A stretch of 64,000 bases of DNA, taken from Castellaniella sp049673105. Lineage in GTDB: Bacteria; Pseudomonadota; Gammaproteobacteria; Burkholderiales; Burkholderiaceae_B. The translations under genes were made by a program, and so were the position numbers. Where the stretch lies: positions 1 through 64,000 of the forward strand of contig NZ_JBATXG010000008.1 of assembly GCF_049673105.1 (NCBI RefSeq). The letters are read 5' to 3'. Positions within the stretch are counted from its first letter, which is position 1; each line of letters starts with the position of its first letter. Below, one piece after another: positions 38,461 through 48,234 of this stretch. The notes beneath the pieces were generated by a model. It was not told where the DNA came from, made no database searches, and was given only the letters and a program-made list of their open reading frames with translations.

Positions 38461-38536
38461 TGGTGCCGGCTAAAGGAATCGAACCCTCGACCTTCTCATT
38501 ACAAGTGAGCTGCTCTACCAACTGAGCTAAGCCGGC
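38461..38536 (-). tRNA. tRNA-Thr (anticodon UGU)
   Basis: A 76-base cloverleaf with CCA encoded. The acceptor stem GCCGGCT pairs with AGCCGGC. The D-arm is GCTC-AGTTGGTAGA-GAGC-like, the anticodon loop contains ACTTGTAATGA with TGT, and the T-arm has GGTTCGATTCC. Confidence 0.96.
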
Positions 38537-38538
38537 GA

Positions 38539-38569
38539 AAGACCGCCATTCTACAGGAATGGCGGTCTT
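38539..38569 (-). terminator. hairpin at the end of sspB, adjacent to tRNA-Thr
   Basis: A perfect 13-bp stem (AAGACCGCCATTC with GAATGGCGGTCTT) and a five-base loop. It contains the sspB stop codon and ends two bases before the tRNA-Thr 5' end. The T-tract on the minus strand is only three bases. Confidence 0.6.
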
Positions 38570-39002
38570 ATTTGACGATTTTCAGGTGGGATGGCTTGGC
38601 GCTGGCGGGGGGCGTGTCGTCTGGCGTCGGGGCCGATGCCGCCGGTGCCGCGTCGGTCGCGGCATCGTCGCCACCAGGGTAGGGTTGTGACGCCACGACC
38701 TCGAAGCCCATGCCGGCGCCGGTTTCCCGGGCATAGACGGCGGACACGGCGGCGACCGGGACGAACAGGTGTTCGACTGCGCCATTGAACCGCGATTCGA
38801 ATTCGATGTATTCGTTGCCCAGCGTCAGGCGATTGGTGGCCAGATGACTGATGTTCAGCGTGATCTGGCCGTCGTGCACATGGGCAGGGGGAACCACGGT
38901 ATTGGCGTCCACCGTGACCACCAGATAGGGCGTATAGCCGTTGTCTGTGCACCATTCATGCAGTGCGCGGATCAGGTACGGTTTGGTCGACGTTTCCTGC
39001 AT
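38568..39002 (-). CDS. sspB: ClpXP protease specificity-enhancing factor SspB
   Basis: A 144-aa adaptor that tethers ssrA-tagged and other substrates to ClpXP. The N-terminal domain shows KPYLIRALHEWCTDNGYTPYLVV and the substrate-binding strands with HDGQITLNIS and NEYIEFESRFNG. The variable linker is Ala/Pro-rich, and the C-terminal ClpX-docking tail ends SHLKIVK. ATG 39002 lies two bases after the sspA stop; the longer open frame to 39137 overlaps sspA and is not used. The sspA-sspB order is conserved in proteobacteria. Confidence 0.95.
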   Translation of the reverse strand: MQETSTKPYLIRALHEWCTDNGYTPYLVVTVDANTVVPPAHVHDGQITLNISHLATNRLTLGNEYIEFESRFNGAVEHLFVPVAAVSAVYARETGAGMGFEVVASQPYPGGDDAATDAAPAASAPTPDDTPPASAKPSHLKIVK

Positions 39003-39004
39003 GA

Positions 39005-39613
39005 TCAGCGGCGCATGACCTTTTCGGACGGGGTCAGGGCCTCGATGTAGGCGGGACGGGAAAACAGGCGTTCGGCGTATTTCTGGATCGGTGCGGCGCT
39101 TTTCGGCAGTTCGATGCCGTAGTGCGCCAGGCGCCACAGCAGGGGGGCTACCGCCACGTCCAGCATGGAAAAATCGTCGCCCAGCATGAACTTGTTTTTC
39201 ACCAGCAGCGGCGCCAGCTGCGCCAGCCGATCGCGAATGTTGGCACGGGCGGTATCGCGGACTTTTTCGTCCGTGATGCTGCGGTTTTCCAGCGTGGACA
39301 CGTGCACGAACAGTTCTTTTTCGAAGTTGTACAGGAACAGACGCGTGCGAGCGCGCATGATGGGGTCCGCCGGCATCAGTTGAGGATGCGGGAAGCGCTC
39401 GTCAATGTACTCGTTGATGATGTTCGATTCGTACAGAATCAGATCGCGTTCAACCAGGATCGGCACTTGGCCGTAGGGGTTCATGACCGCGATGTCTTCC
39501 GGCTTGTTGTACAGATCGATATCGCGGATTTCGAAGTCCATGCCTTTTTCGAACAACACAAAGCGGCAGCGTTGCGAAAAAGGGCAGGTCGTTCCGGAAT
39601 AAAGCACCATCAT
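39005..39613 (-). CDS. sspA: stringent starvation protein A (GST-fold)
   Basis: A 202-aa glutathione-S-transferase-fold protein. The N-terminal thioredoxin-like part has SGTTCPFSQRCRFVLFEKGMDF and NPYGQVPILVERDLILYES. The C-terminal helical domain ends with FSRPAYIEALTPSEKVMR. SspA binds RNA polymerase and acts in stress survival and virulence regulation rather than as an active GST. It lies between petABC and sspB on the same strand, a classical arrangement in beta- and gammaproteobacteria. ATG 39610 is an equivalent start. Confidence 0.95.
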   Translation of the reverse strand: MMVLYSGTTCPFSQRCRFVLFEKGMDFEIRDIDLYNKPEDIAVMNPYGQVPILVERDLILYESNIINEYIDERFPHPQLMPADPIMRARTRLFLYNFEKELFVHVSTLENRSITDEKVRDTARANIRDRLAQLAPLLVKNKFMLGDDFSMLDVAVAPLLWRLAHYGIELPKSAAPIQKYAERLFSRPAYIEALTPSEKVMRR

Positions 39614-39632
39614 ATTGAGGATTCCAATACAG

Positions 39633-39661
39633 AAAAAGCAGGGATGCGCCCCGAAGGGCGC
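39633..39661 (-). terminator. hairpin after petC
   Basis: On the minus strand GCGCCC-TTCG-GGGCGC (39646-39661), followed after eight bases by a five-T run (39633-39637). It probably attenuates transcription from petABC into sspA. Confidence 0.45.
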
Positions 39662-39666
39662 GCGGA

Positions 39667-40515
39667 CTACCGGACGTGCTTCCAGTAGGCGTGGTTCATG
39701 CGGATGGCCACGAACAGGAACAGGAACAGGAACAGCATCACCCAGACGCCGATCTGTTTGCGTTCCAGCTGAACGGGTTCAGCCATCCAGCCCAGGAAGT
39801 TGCTGAGGTCGGCGACGTTGTGTTCGAACTGGCTGAAGGTTTTGGCGTCAGCCGAGTCGAAACGCCCCGTCTGGCTGGATTCGCCCTTGTAGCCGTCCAG
39901 CTTTTCGTTCTTGACGGTCGGGAAGCCGGCCTCGTCATAGACGGTGGTGGTGCGTGTCCAGTGGGTAGCGCCCGAGTCGTCAGCGACTTCGTGAACCTGG
40001 ATGCTGGTGTAGGTGCGCGGGCCTTCCAGTTCCCAGAGGACGTTGGGCATGGCGACGCTGGGGAAGACCGTGTTGTCCCAACCGATCTTCTTGGTGGTGT
40101 CGCGGTAGAAGCTGCGCAGATAGGTGTAGATGTAATCCACGCCCGACGGACCGAAGTTGGTGCTCTTGGCGCGAGCGATCACGGACAGGTCCGGGGGCGC
40201 GGCGCCAAACCATTTCTTGCCGTCTTCGGGAGTCATGGAGACCGTCATCAGATCGCCGATCTTGTCACGGGAGAACAGCAGGTTTTTCTTGATTTCGGTT
40301 TCCGTCAGCCCCAGATCCATGAGCTTGTTGTAGCGCATGGAATTGGCGCTGTGGCAATTCAGGCAGTAGTTGACGAACAGCTTGGCGCCGTTTTGCAGGG
40401 CAGCCAGGTCGGTGATGCGGTCGGGGGCGCGATCCAGGCGCACACCGCCTTCAGCGGCGAAGGTCAGTGTGCAGACCAGGGAAAGGGCCAATGCACCGAG
40501 CAGTTTTTTGATCAT
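39667..40515 (-). CDS. petC: cytochrome c1, ubiquinol:cytochrome c reductase
   Basis: A 282-aa subunit of the bc1 complex. A signal peptide (about residues 1-21, ending TFAAEG) precedes the heme c site CLNCHS (near residue 55). The axial methionine is expected in the MTPEDGKKW-PNVLWELEG part, and a C-terminal membrane anchor with VMLFLFLFLFVAIRMNH holds it at the inner membrane facing the periplasm. It passes electrons from the Rieske protein to soluble cytochrome c. It is third in petA-petB-petC, 30 bases after petB. Confidence 0.96.
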   Translation of the reverse strand: MIKKLLGALALSLVCTLTFAAEGGVRLDRAPDRITDLAALQNGAKLFVNYCLNCHSANSMRYNKLMDLGLTETEIKKNLLFSRDKIGDLMTVSMTPEDGKKWFGAAPPDLSVIARAKSTNFGPSGVDYIYTYLRSFYRDTTKKIGWDNTVFPSVAMPNVLWELEGPRTYTSIQVHEVADDSGATHWTRTTTVYDEAGFPTVKNEKLDGYKGESSQTGRFDSADAKTFSQFEHNVADLSNFLGWMAEPVQLERKQIGVWVMLFLFLFLFVAIRMNHAYWKHVR

Positions 40516-40545
40516 GATCTTTCCGTAGCAGTCAGTGATGGGCCA

Positions 40546-41931
40546 TTAGTGAGCGCGAAACGTGACGCGGTCGGGCACCGGCTTGAACGTGCCAAGGCGG
40601 CTCCAGACGGGCATCAACAGGAAGAACGCCAGGTAAATAACCGTGGTGATCTGGCCCATGAGGGTGAAGGTCGGCGTCACGGGCTGCGTACCCAGCCAGC
40701 CCAGGATCAGGAAGTTCACGATAAAAATAGCATAGAGCACTTTGTGCCACGACGGACGGTAGCGGATCGACTTCACCGGGGAATGATCCAGCCACGGCAG
40801 GAAGAACAGGATCACCACGGCGCCGCCCATGGACACCACGCCCCAGAACTTGGCGTCCAGGACTTTCATCAGGATGGCCACGACGATCAGGATCGCCGGC
40901 ACGGCCAGGCGCCAGATGCCCGAGAGCTTGCCCTTGGCGAACAGCGCCAGAGCGGCGATCACGGCGGCAGCCGACAGGACCCAGGTGAAATCACTGGTGG
41001 TGGCCCGCAGCATGGTGTAGAACGGCGTGAAATACCAGACCGGCGCGATGTGCGGCGGGGTCTTCAGCGGGTCGGCCGGCAGGAAGTTGTTGTATTCCAG
41101 GAAGTAGCCGCCCATTTCGGGGCCGAAGAAAATGATGGCGGCAAAGACGATCAGAAAGCCCGCCACGCCCACGATGTCGTGCACCGAATAGAAGGGGTGG
41201 AAGGGGATCCCGTCGACCGGACGGCCATATTTGTCTTTCGGGCCTTGTTTGATTTCGACGCCGTCGGGGTTGTTGGAACCCACTTCGTGCAGCGCCAGGA
41301 TGTGCGCCACGACCAGGCCGATCAGCACCAGCGGGATCGCGATCACGTGGAAGGCGAAGAAACGGTTCAGCGTGGCGTCGGACACGACGTAGTCGCCGCG
41401 AATCCACAGGGACAGGTCAGGACCGATGAAGGGGATGGCCGAGAACAGGTTCACGATCACCTGAGCGCCCCAGTAGGACATCTGGCCCCAGGGCAGCAGG
41501 TAGCCGAAGAAGGCTTCGCCCATCAGGCACAGGAAGATCGCGACGCCGAAGATCCAGACCAGTTCGCGCGGCTTGCGGTAGGAACCGTAGAACAGACCGC
41601 GCAGCATGTGCAGGTAGACCACGACGAAGAACATCGACGCGCCGGTGGAGTGCATGTAGCGGATGAACCAGCCGCCGGGGACTTCGCGCATGATGTATTC
41701 GACGGACTCGAAGGCGAAGCGCGCGTCGGGTTTGTAGTTCATCACCAGGAAAATTCCGGTGACCACCTGGATCACCAGCACCAGCAGCGCCAGCGATCCG
41801 AAGAAATACCAGAAATTGAAGTTCTTCGGAGCATAGTATTCGGACATATGCTCTTTGAACATTTTCGTCAGCGGGAAGCGGCGGTCTACCCAGCCCAGCA
41901 ACCCGGTCGTCTCGACATTATTTTCGGCCAT
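40546..41931 (-). CDS. petB: cytochrome b, ubiquinol:cytochrome c reductase
   Basis: A 461-aa cytochrome b with both N- and C-terminal parts in one chain. The heme-binding helices are recognisable (YMHSTGASMFFVVVYLHMLRG and FFAFHVIAIPLVLIGLVVAH), as are the Qo-site PEWY-like segment (here APVWYFTPFYTMLRA) and the ef loop after DPLKTPPHIAP. Length and composition are standard for betaproteobacteria. It oxidises ubiquinol within the bc1 complex. The gene lies between petA and petC. Confidence 0.96.
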   Translation of the reverse strand: MAENNVETTGLLGWVDRRFPLTKMFKEHMSEYYAPKNFNFWYFFGSLALLVLVIQVVTGIFLVMNYKPDARFAFESVEYIMREVPGGWFIRYMHSTGASMFFVVVYLHMLRGLFYGSYRKPRELVWIFGVAIFLCLMGEAFFGYLLPWGQMSYWGAQVIVNLFSAIPFIGPDLSLWIRGDYVVSDATLNRFFAFHVIAIPLVLIGLVVAHILALHEVGSNNPDGVEIKQGPKDKYGRPVDGIPFHPFYSVHDIVGVAGFLIVFAAIIFFGPEMGGYFLEYNNFLPADPLKTPPHIAPVWYFTPFYTMLRATTSDFTWVLSAAAVIAALALFAKGKLSGIWRLAVPAILIVVAILMKVLDAKFWGVVSMGGAVVILFFLPWLDHSPVKSIRYRPSWHKVLYAIFIVNFLILGWLGTQPVTPTFTLMGQITTVIYLAFFLLMPVWSRLGTFKPVPDRVTFRAH

Positions 41932-41975
41932 GAACGGCTCCTATCAGTATCACGAAAAGATGAACAGCGCGTTCA

Positions 41976-42623
41976 TCAGGCCTTGTTGGGGTATTCGTCC
42001 ACCCCGATCATGACGTGTGACCCGTCGGGAGAAAACGCATAGGGCGGGACTTCGAGGTTGTCGGGCGCGGGCTTGTTTTTGAACACGCGGCCAGCCAGGT
42101 CGAAGGTGGAGCCGTGGCAGGGGCACAGCCAGCCGCCCGGCCAGTCATTGGGCAGACCCGGTTGGGCGCCCGGCTGGAAATGGGAGGTGGGGGAGCAGCC
42201 CAGGTGCGTGCAGATGCCGATGCAGATGAAGTATTCGGGCTTGCGCGAACGCCATTCGTTTTCGGCGAACGGCGGCGTATAGCCAGGGCGCTGGGAGTCG
42301 GGGTCGGCCAGCTCGCTGGTGAGTTTGGACAGGCCGTCGAGTTCGGCCTTGGTGCGATGCATGATCCAGATCGGCTTGCCGCGCCACTCGACGACCATCA
42401 TCTGCCCGGCCGGCAGGCCGGAGATGTCGGCTTCGACCGGCGCGCCGGCGGCCTTGGCTTTTTCGGAAGGGGCAAATGATCCGACAAGCGGCACCGCCGT
42501 GGCGACGCCGGCTACCCCGCCGAGGGTACAGGCCGAAGCCACCCAGAAGCGTCGCGAAGGATCGGGGGGCAGGTTCGGGTCGACTGCGCCCTGCTCATCG
42601 GACTGTGTCGGATTCTGACTCAT
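41976..42623 (-). CDS. petA: Rieske iron-sulfur subunit of the bc1 complex
   Basis: A 215-aa protein with an N-terminal Tat-like membrane anchor (RRFWVASACTLGGVAGVATAV, about residues 23-45) and a C-terminal Rieske domain with CTHLGC and CPCHGS holding the [2Fe-2S] cluster. It moves electrons from ubiquinol to cytochrome c1. First gene of the petABC operon, divergent from mscL. Confidence 0.96.
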   Translation of the reverse strand: MSQNPTQSDEQGAVDPNLPPDPSRRFWVASACTLGGVAGVATAVPLVGSFAPSEKAKAAGAPVEADISGLPAGQMMVVEWRGKPIWIMHRTKAELDGLSKLTSELADPDSQRPGYTPPFAENEWRSRKPEYFICIGICTHLGCSPTSHFQPGAQPGLPNDWPGGWLCPCHGSTFDLAGRVFKNKPAPDNLEVPPYAFSPDGSHVMIGVDEYPNKA

Positions 42624-42740
42624 TTGTTATCCCTGGTAGCCGCCCTGCGGGCGGAGCGGTTTGACAATAATCTTCGTACGCATGGGATGCAGGGGCCAAA
42701 ATACGACTGCGGCGCATCCCACGAGGTTCTTCAACCGCGT

Positions 42741-42768
42741 ATTATAGCGTTACGACCAGTGGGGTAAA
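42741..42768 (-). promoter_or_regulatory. candidate promoter of petABC
   Basis: On the minus strand TTTACC (42768-42763), a 16-base spacer, and a perfect TATAAT (42746-42741). This leaves a leader of about 110 bases before the petA ATG. Confidence 0.5.
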
Positions 42769-42786
42769 TGCTAGGAGGAACACAAT

Positions 42787-43236
42787 ATGGCCGGAGCACG
42801 TGGTTTCATCAAAGAATTCCAGGAATTTGCCGTCAAGGGCAACATGATGGATCTCGCCATCGGTGTCATCATCGGTGGCGCCTTCGGCAAAATCATCGAC
42901 TCCATCGTCGCTGATTTGGTCATGCCGATCATCAACTTCATCCTGGGCGGCCAGGTGAATTTCGACAACCTGTTCTGGGTGCTGCGCCTGCCCGAAGGCT
43001 ATGCGGGGGCCATGACGACCGACGCGCTCACCAAGGCCGGCGCCGTGGTGTTCGCCTGGGGGCACTTCCTGACCATCTTCGTCAATTTCATCCTGCTGGC
43101 CCTGGTCGTCTTCATCATGGTCAAAATGATGAACAACGCCCGCCGCCGCTTCGAGGCCCCGCCGGCTGCCGCAGACCCCGTCACCCCCGAAGACATCGTC
43201 CTGCTACGCGAAATCCGCGACGCCCTGAAAAAATAA
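42787..43236 (+). CDS. mscL: large-conductance mechanosensitive channel
   Basis: A 149-aa MscL channel. It shows the N-terminal amphipathic helix FIKEFQEFAVKGNMMDLAIGVIIGGAFGKI entering the first membrane helix (split here for length: FAVKGNMMDLA then VIIGGAFGKI), a periplasmic loop, the second helix FLTIFVNFILLALVVFIMV-like, and a charged C-terminal bundle. It opens on hypoosmotic shock to release solutes. AGGAGGAA precedes the ATG. A strong 22-bp inverted repeat follows the gene. Confidence 0.96.
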   Translation: MAGARGFIKEFQEFAVKGNMMDLAIGVIIGGAFGKIIDSIVADLVMPIINFILGGQVNFDNLFWVLRLPEGYAGAMTTDALTKAGAVVFAWGHFLTIFVNFILLALVVFIMVKMMNNARRRFEAPPAAADPVTPEDIVLLREIRDALKK

Positions 43237-43280
43237 GCCTATCGCAAGGGGTAGCCCCAACCCCGCCGCTCTTTGCGTCA

Positions 43281-43386
43281 ATCGTCGTGCTCAGGGGCCG
43301 GGGGAGGCTGTTGGAGCCCACCCCGTCCACGCCCGGCGAAGCCGCCAGAATGCGACCGGCCTCACCCGGCCCCTGAGCACGACGAT
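43281..43386. repeat. 22-bp perfect inverted repeat between mscL and the Nif3 gene
   Basis: The arms are 43281-43302 and 43365-43386, exact reverse complements, enclosing 62 bases. It lies between convergent genes and may act as a bidirectional terminator, although no T-run follows either arm. The core of each arm is GTGCTCAGGGGCCGGG or its complement. Confidence 0.7.
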
Positions 43387-43449
43387 GAGGTTCCACAAAA
43401 GAACGGTTTTAAACACACCACCAACCTAGAAACCAAACGTTTCGCCAAG

Positions 43450-44229
43450 TCAAACCGGGTTATCAATATCCACAAACGTGCAAGACACCCCGAACTGCGC
43501 CTCGATCGCCGCCCCCAGCGCCTGCACCCCATACCGTTCCGTCGCATGATGCCCCGCACTGATATACGCGCTGCCTGTTTCCCGCGCCAGATGCACCGTG
43601 GGTTCCGAAATCTCCCCGCTGACATAGCAATCCGCCCCTGCCGCCAACGCCGCGTCCATCATGCTCTGCGCCGCCCCCGTACACCAGGCCAGCCGGCGGA
43701 CCGGCTGGTCCAGCTCGCCGATCACCGTCGGCTTGCGCCCCAGCCGCTGCGCAATATCGGTCGCCAGCTCGCCGACCGTGCAGTCCCAGGCGGGCGCGCC
43801 CAGCCAGATCAGATCGTCCGGGCCGCAGCGGTGCGGAGTCCCGTCGGCCTGAATGTCCGGCGTCCAGTCCATCACCCGGGCCAGCTGAGCGTTGTTGCCC
43901 CATTCCGGGTGCGCGTCCAGCGGCAGATGGTAGGCGAACAGATTGATCTCATGGGACAGCAAGGACGTCAGGCGTCGGTGCTTGGGGCCGCGAATGCAGG
44001 GATTTTCGTTTTTCCAGAACCAGCCGTGGTGCACCAGGATCGCGTCGGCGTCTTGCGCAATCGCAGCATCGATCAGGGCCTGGGACGCCGTCACGCCAGT
44101 GACGATGTGGCGGATGGCGCCACGACCTTCGACCTGCAGCCCGTTGGGGCAGTAATCTTTGAAGCGATGAGGCTGCAGCGTGCTGTTCAGCCAGTTTTCC
44201 AGTTCATGGCGGGAAATCTGTGGTTTCAT
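43450..44229 (-). CDS. Nif3-like dinuclear metal center protein (YbgI family)
   Basis: A 259-aa NIF3-family protein with metal-binding motifs ILVHHGWFW near residue 65 and SAGHHATERYG near 220. The N-terminal DYCPNGLQVEG is typical. The family forms hexameric toroids; a role as GTP cyclohydrolase I type 2 has been proposed but is not general. ATG 44229 gives the conserved start MKPQISRHELENWLN. Its 5' end is only 31 bases from the divergent protease start. Confidence 0.9.
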   Translation of the reverse strand: MKPQISRHELENWLNSTLQPHRFKDYCPNGLQVEGRGAIRHIVTGVTASQALIDAAIAQDADAILVHHGWFWKNENPCIRGPKHRRLTSLLSHEINLFAYHLPLDAHPEWGNNAQLARVMDWTPDIQADGTPHRCGPDDLIWLGAPAWDCTVGELATDIAQRLGRKPTVIGELDQPVRRLAWCTGAAQSMMDAALAAGADCYVSGEISEPTVHLARETGSAYISAGHHATERYGVQALGAAIEAQFGVSCTFVDIDNPV

Positions 44230-44260
44230 GAGAGACAAATCCTTTGCTGATCGGGAATTC

Positions 44261-45400
<1,140 letters not shown>

Positions 45401-45413
45401 TGCGGCGCGGGCT

Positions 45414-46433
45414 TTAGCAGCCCTGTTCGCGCAGCAGCTTGGCGGCGGCGATGGCGAAATACGTCAGGACACCGTCGCCGCCGGCGCGCTTGAAGGCCAG
45501 CAGCGATTCCATCATCACCTTGTCGTGATCCAGCCAGCCATTGGCGGCGGCAGCCTTGATCATGGCGTATTCACCACTGACCTGATAGGCGTAGGTGGGC
45601 ATGCCGAAGGCGTCTTTGACTTCGCGCAGCACGTCCAGGTAGGGCAGGCCAGGCTTGACCATGACCATGTCCGCGCCTTCGCGGATATCGGCGGCGACTT
45701 CGCGCAGGGCTTCCAGGCGGTTGGCGGGGTCCATCTGATAGGTGGCTTTATTGGAAGCGCCCAGGTTGGCGGCGGATCCCACGGCATCGCGGAAGGGGCC
45801 GTAGAAGGCGCTGGCGTATTTGGCGGAATACGCCATGATGCGGGTGTGGATGCGTCCGCGCCCGTCCAGCGCCTGGCGCACGGCGCCGATGCGCCCGTCC
45901 ATCATGTCGCTGGGCGCTACGATGTCTACGCCCGCGTCGGCATGAGCCAAGGCCTGGCGCACCAGCATGGCGACCGTGGCCTCGTTCAACAGTTGGCCGT
46001 CGCCATCGATCAGGCCGTCCTGGCCATGGCTGGTGTAGGGGTCCAGCGCCACGTCGGTCAAGATGCCCAGTTCGGGAAAGCGCTGTTTGAGCAGCGCCAC
46101 CGTACGCGGGATCAGGCCGTCGGGATTGGCCGCTTCGATGCCGTCCGGGGTCTTCAGCGCGGGGTCGATGTGCGGAAACAGGGCCAGCACTGGGATACCC
46201 AGGCGCAGACAGTCTTCGGCGGTCTGCAGCAGCGTGTCAGGCGAATGGCGCACGACGTCCGGCATGGAGGCGATCGGCTCGCGGACCTGGCTGCCTTCTT
46301 GGACAAAGACCGGGTAGATCAGGTCATCGGCGGACAGACGGTTTTCGCGCACCAGGCGGCGTGAAAAATCGTCGCGCCGGTTGCGGCGCAGGCGAGCGGT
46401 GGGGAAATCGACGGGGGGCAGAAAAGCAGTCAT
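45414..46433 (-). CDS. hemB: delta-aminolevulinic acid dehydratase (porphobilinogen synthase)
   Basis: A 339-aa enzyme joining two 5-aminolevulinate molecules to porphobilinogen in heme synthesis. The active-site lysines are in AYSAKYASAFYGPFRDA and MVKPGLPYLD. The YTSHGQDGLIDGDG segment, lacking the zinc-binding cysteines, marks the Mg-type enzymes of many proteobacteria. The heme pathway supports the surrounding cytochrome genes. Its start is about 70 bases downstream of the engB stop on the same strand. Confidence 0.96.
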   Translation of the reverse strand: MTAFLPPVDFPTARLRRNRRDDFSRRLVRENRLSADDLIYPVFVQEGSQVREPIASMPDVVRHSPDTLLQTAEDCLRLGIPVLALFPHIDPALKTPDGIEAANPDGLIPRTVALLKQRFPELGILTDVALDPYTSHGQDGLIDGDGQLLNEATVAMLVRQALAHADAGVDIVAPSDMMDGRIGAVRQALDGRGRIHTRIMAYSAKYASAFYGPFRDAVGSAANLGASNKATYQMDPANRLEALREVAADIREGADMVMVKPGLPYLDVLREVKDAFGMPTYAYQVSGEYAMIKAAAANGWLDHDKVMMESLLAFKRAGGDGVLTYFAIAAAKLLREQGC

Positions 46434-46503
46434 TCAAAGCTCCTGAAAACCTGCGCGATGCGGGAATGGGCCGGATGGATCCAGGCGTGCGTCTGGGTGC
46501 CGC

Positions 46504-47127
46504 TCAGGGGACGAACTGGGGCGAAATCCAGTTTTCGATATGGACGGCGGCGTCTTCCAGGCCAATGCGGTGGGTGGCGGAAAAAGGCAGGGCGGTCAGC
46601 GTGCCGATCTCGGCCAGGTCTTTGCGCACTTGCGCGACGGCGCGTATCCGTTGCCCGTAGGGCAGCTTGTCGGCTTTGGTCAGCAAGGCCAGCGTGGGCA
46701 GGCCGCGCAGGCCGATCCAGTGCGCCAGGCGGCGATCGAGATCCGTGACGCCGCGGCGGATGTCGATCAATAGGACGACGCCGGCCAGACTGCTGCGCTC
46801 GTGCAGGTAACCGCCCAGGACTTCCGCCCATTCGTCCCGGGACGCGCGGTCGACGGCCGCGTAGCCGTAGCCGGGCAGATCGACCAGGAAGCCCAGCCAG
46901 GCGTCATCCGTGATCGGATCGGGGATACCGAACAGATTGATCAGGCGCGTGCGCCCCGGCGTCTTGCTGGAAAAAGCCAGGCGGCGCTGATTGGTCAGCA
47001 CGTTGATGGCGGACGACTTGCCGGAATTGGACCTGCCCACGAAGCAGACCTCGGCCGTCGTGGGGGCGGGCAGCTGGTCCAGCCGGGCGGCGGATATCGT
47101 GAAGCGGGCGCGATGAAGAAGGGACAC
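46504..47127 (-). CDS. engB: ribosome biogenesis GTPase EngB (YsxC/YihA)
   Basis: A 207-aa GTPase with G1 GRSNSGKSS, G2 KTPGRTRLIN, G3 DLPGYGYA, G4 LTKADKL and G5 SATHRIGL. It acts in late assembly of the 50S subunit. The start overlaps no other gene; a 230-base region separates it from the divergent cytochrome c4-like gene, a neighbourhood conserved in many beta- and gammaproteobacteria. Confidence 0.96.
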   Translation of the reverse strand: MSLLHRARFTISAARLDQLPAPTTAEVCFVGRSNSGKSSAINVLTNQRRLAFSSKTPGRTRLINLFGIPDPITDDAWLGFLVDLPGYGYAAVDRASRDEWAEVLGGYLHERSSLAGVVLLIDIRRGVTDLDRRLAHWIGLRGLPTLALLTKADKLPYGQRIRAVAQVRKDLAEIGTLTALPFSATHRIGLEDAAVHIENWISPQFVP

Positions 47128-47241
47128 GGCGGATCGGTGAAAGCCTGGTGGGCGCGGATGACAAGGAGCAGGCGCATGAGCGCCGGCCTGCGACGATGGC
47201 GACCATGACCGCCTGATGCGGATGTCGCCTGATGCCTATTG

Positions 47242-47247
47242 TATAAT
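47242..47247 (+). promoter_or_regulatory. candidate -10 element for the cytochrome c4-like gene
   Basis: A perfect TATAAT within TTGTATAATC, 111 bases before the ATG. No good -35 lies at the right distance, so assignment is tentative. Confidence 0.35.
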
Positions 47248-47357
47248 CTTCGCTTGTGTTTGTTACGCCGGTCGTCTTCCGCGCTATGCCGAAGGACGTC
47301 CCGGCCTCATGACCTGATGGCGTCTTGCGGCGCCCGTACAAAAAATCCGAGGATCTC

Positions 47358-48047
47358 ATGAAGCGTGCGCTTTCCAGTATGTTCATGGCCAGCAGTCTGA
47401 TGTTTGCCGGCGCTCTGCCTGGTTTGGCTCACGCTCAGGACGTCGCCAAACCTGACGCCAAGGCCGGCGAACAACTGTATGTCAATGGCGATATGTCGCG
47501 CGGTGTGTTGGCCTGTATGACGTGTCACGGCGAGGGTGGCAACAGCACCATCCCGGCCAACCCCAATCTGGCCGCCATGCCGCATGAATATCTCGCGAAA
47601 CAATTGCGCGATTTCGCGCCCCAGGGCGACAAACCCCCCGTGCGCACCGGGGCGGATGGGGCGCCGTCCATCATGGCCGCCATCGCGCCGTCGCTGACCG
47701 CCCAGGACATCCAGAACGTCTCGCTCTATCTGTCGCAGCAAAAGCTAGACTGGGAACATGCCGGCACTGCCACCAACGAATCCAGCATGGAACGCGGTCA
47801 GCACATCTGGCGCGCCGGCATCGCCGATCGCCAGGTGCCGGCCTGTGCGGCTTGCCACTCGGCCAATGGCGCGGGGCTGCCCGGCGAATTTCCCCGCCTG
47901 GCGGGTCAGCATCCGGAATACATCCTGGAACAGATGAAGCTGTTCCGTTCGGGTGATCGGGCCAACAGCATCATGTATGACATCACCAGCCGGATGACCG
48001 ATCCCGACCTGGCAGCCGTGGCGGATTTCGCCGCCGGCTTGCGCTGA
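47358..48047 (+). CDS. diheme cytochrome c4-like protein
   Basis: A 229-aa periplasmic protein with a signal peptide (residues 1-26, ending AHAQD) and two c-type heme sites, CMTCH and CAACH, in two homologous halves, as in cytochrome c4. It probably carries electrons from the bc1 complex to a terminal oxidase. ATG 47358 follows GAGGATC. It is followed by a strong terminator and then by resB-ccsB, whose products attach its hemes. Confidence 0.93.
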   Translation: MKRALSSMFMASSLMFAGALPGLAHAQDVAKPDAKAGEQLYVNGDMSRGVLACMTCHGEGGNSTIPANPNLAAMPHEYLAKQLRDFAPQGDKPPVRTGADGAPSIMAAIAPSLTAQDIQNVSLYLSQQKLDWEHAGTATNESSMERGQHIWRAGIADRQVPACAACHSANGAGLPGEFPRLAGQHPEYILEQMKLFRSGDRANSIMYDITSRMTDPDLAAVADFAAGLR

Positions 48048-48183
48048 TCGGTCTGGCGGGTAGGCGGGGCCGCACGAATGGCCACGCAACCCACAGCCGG
48101 AAAGCGTATGTCCCGGTTGTTTCTGGGGTCTTGGGAGGGATCCCCGGCTCAGCCGGTGTAAGGTTGAACTTTAAAAAATATAT

Positions 48184-48218
48184 AAAAGGGGGGACGCGCT
48201 GGCGCGCCTCCCCTTTTT
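48184..48218 (+). terminator. rho-independent terminator after the cytochrome c4-like gene
   Basis: The stem runs from AAAAGGGG to CCCCTTTT with one wobble and one mismatch inside and a CTGG tetraloop, ending in a five-T run at 48214-48218. It stops directly before the earliest possible resB start codon. Confidence 0.8.
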
Positions 48219-48234
48219 CTTGAGTCGGGCTGCC

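Noticed and set aside
39676..42042. 788-codon open frame on the plus strand
   Set aside because: It is antisense to petABC. Its His/Gln/Asp-rich translation mirrors the bc1 genes.
42661..42666. TTGACA as -35 of mscL
   Set aside because: No acceptable -10 hexamer lies 16-18 bases downstream.
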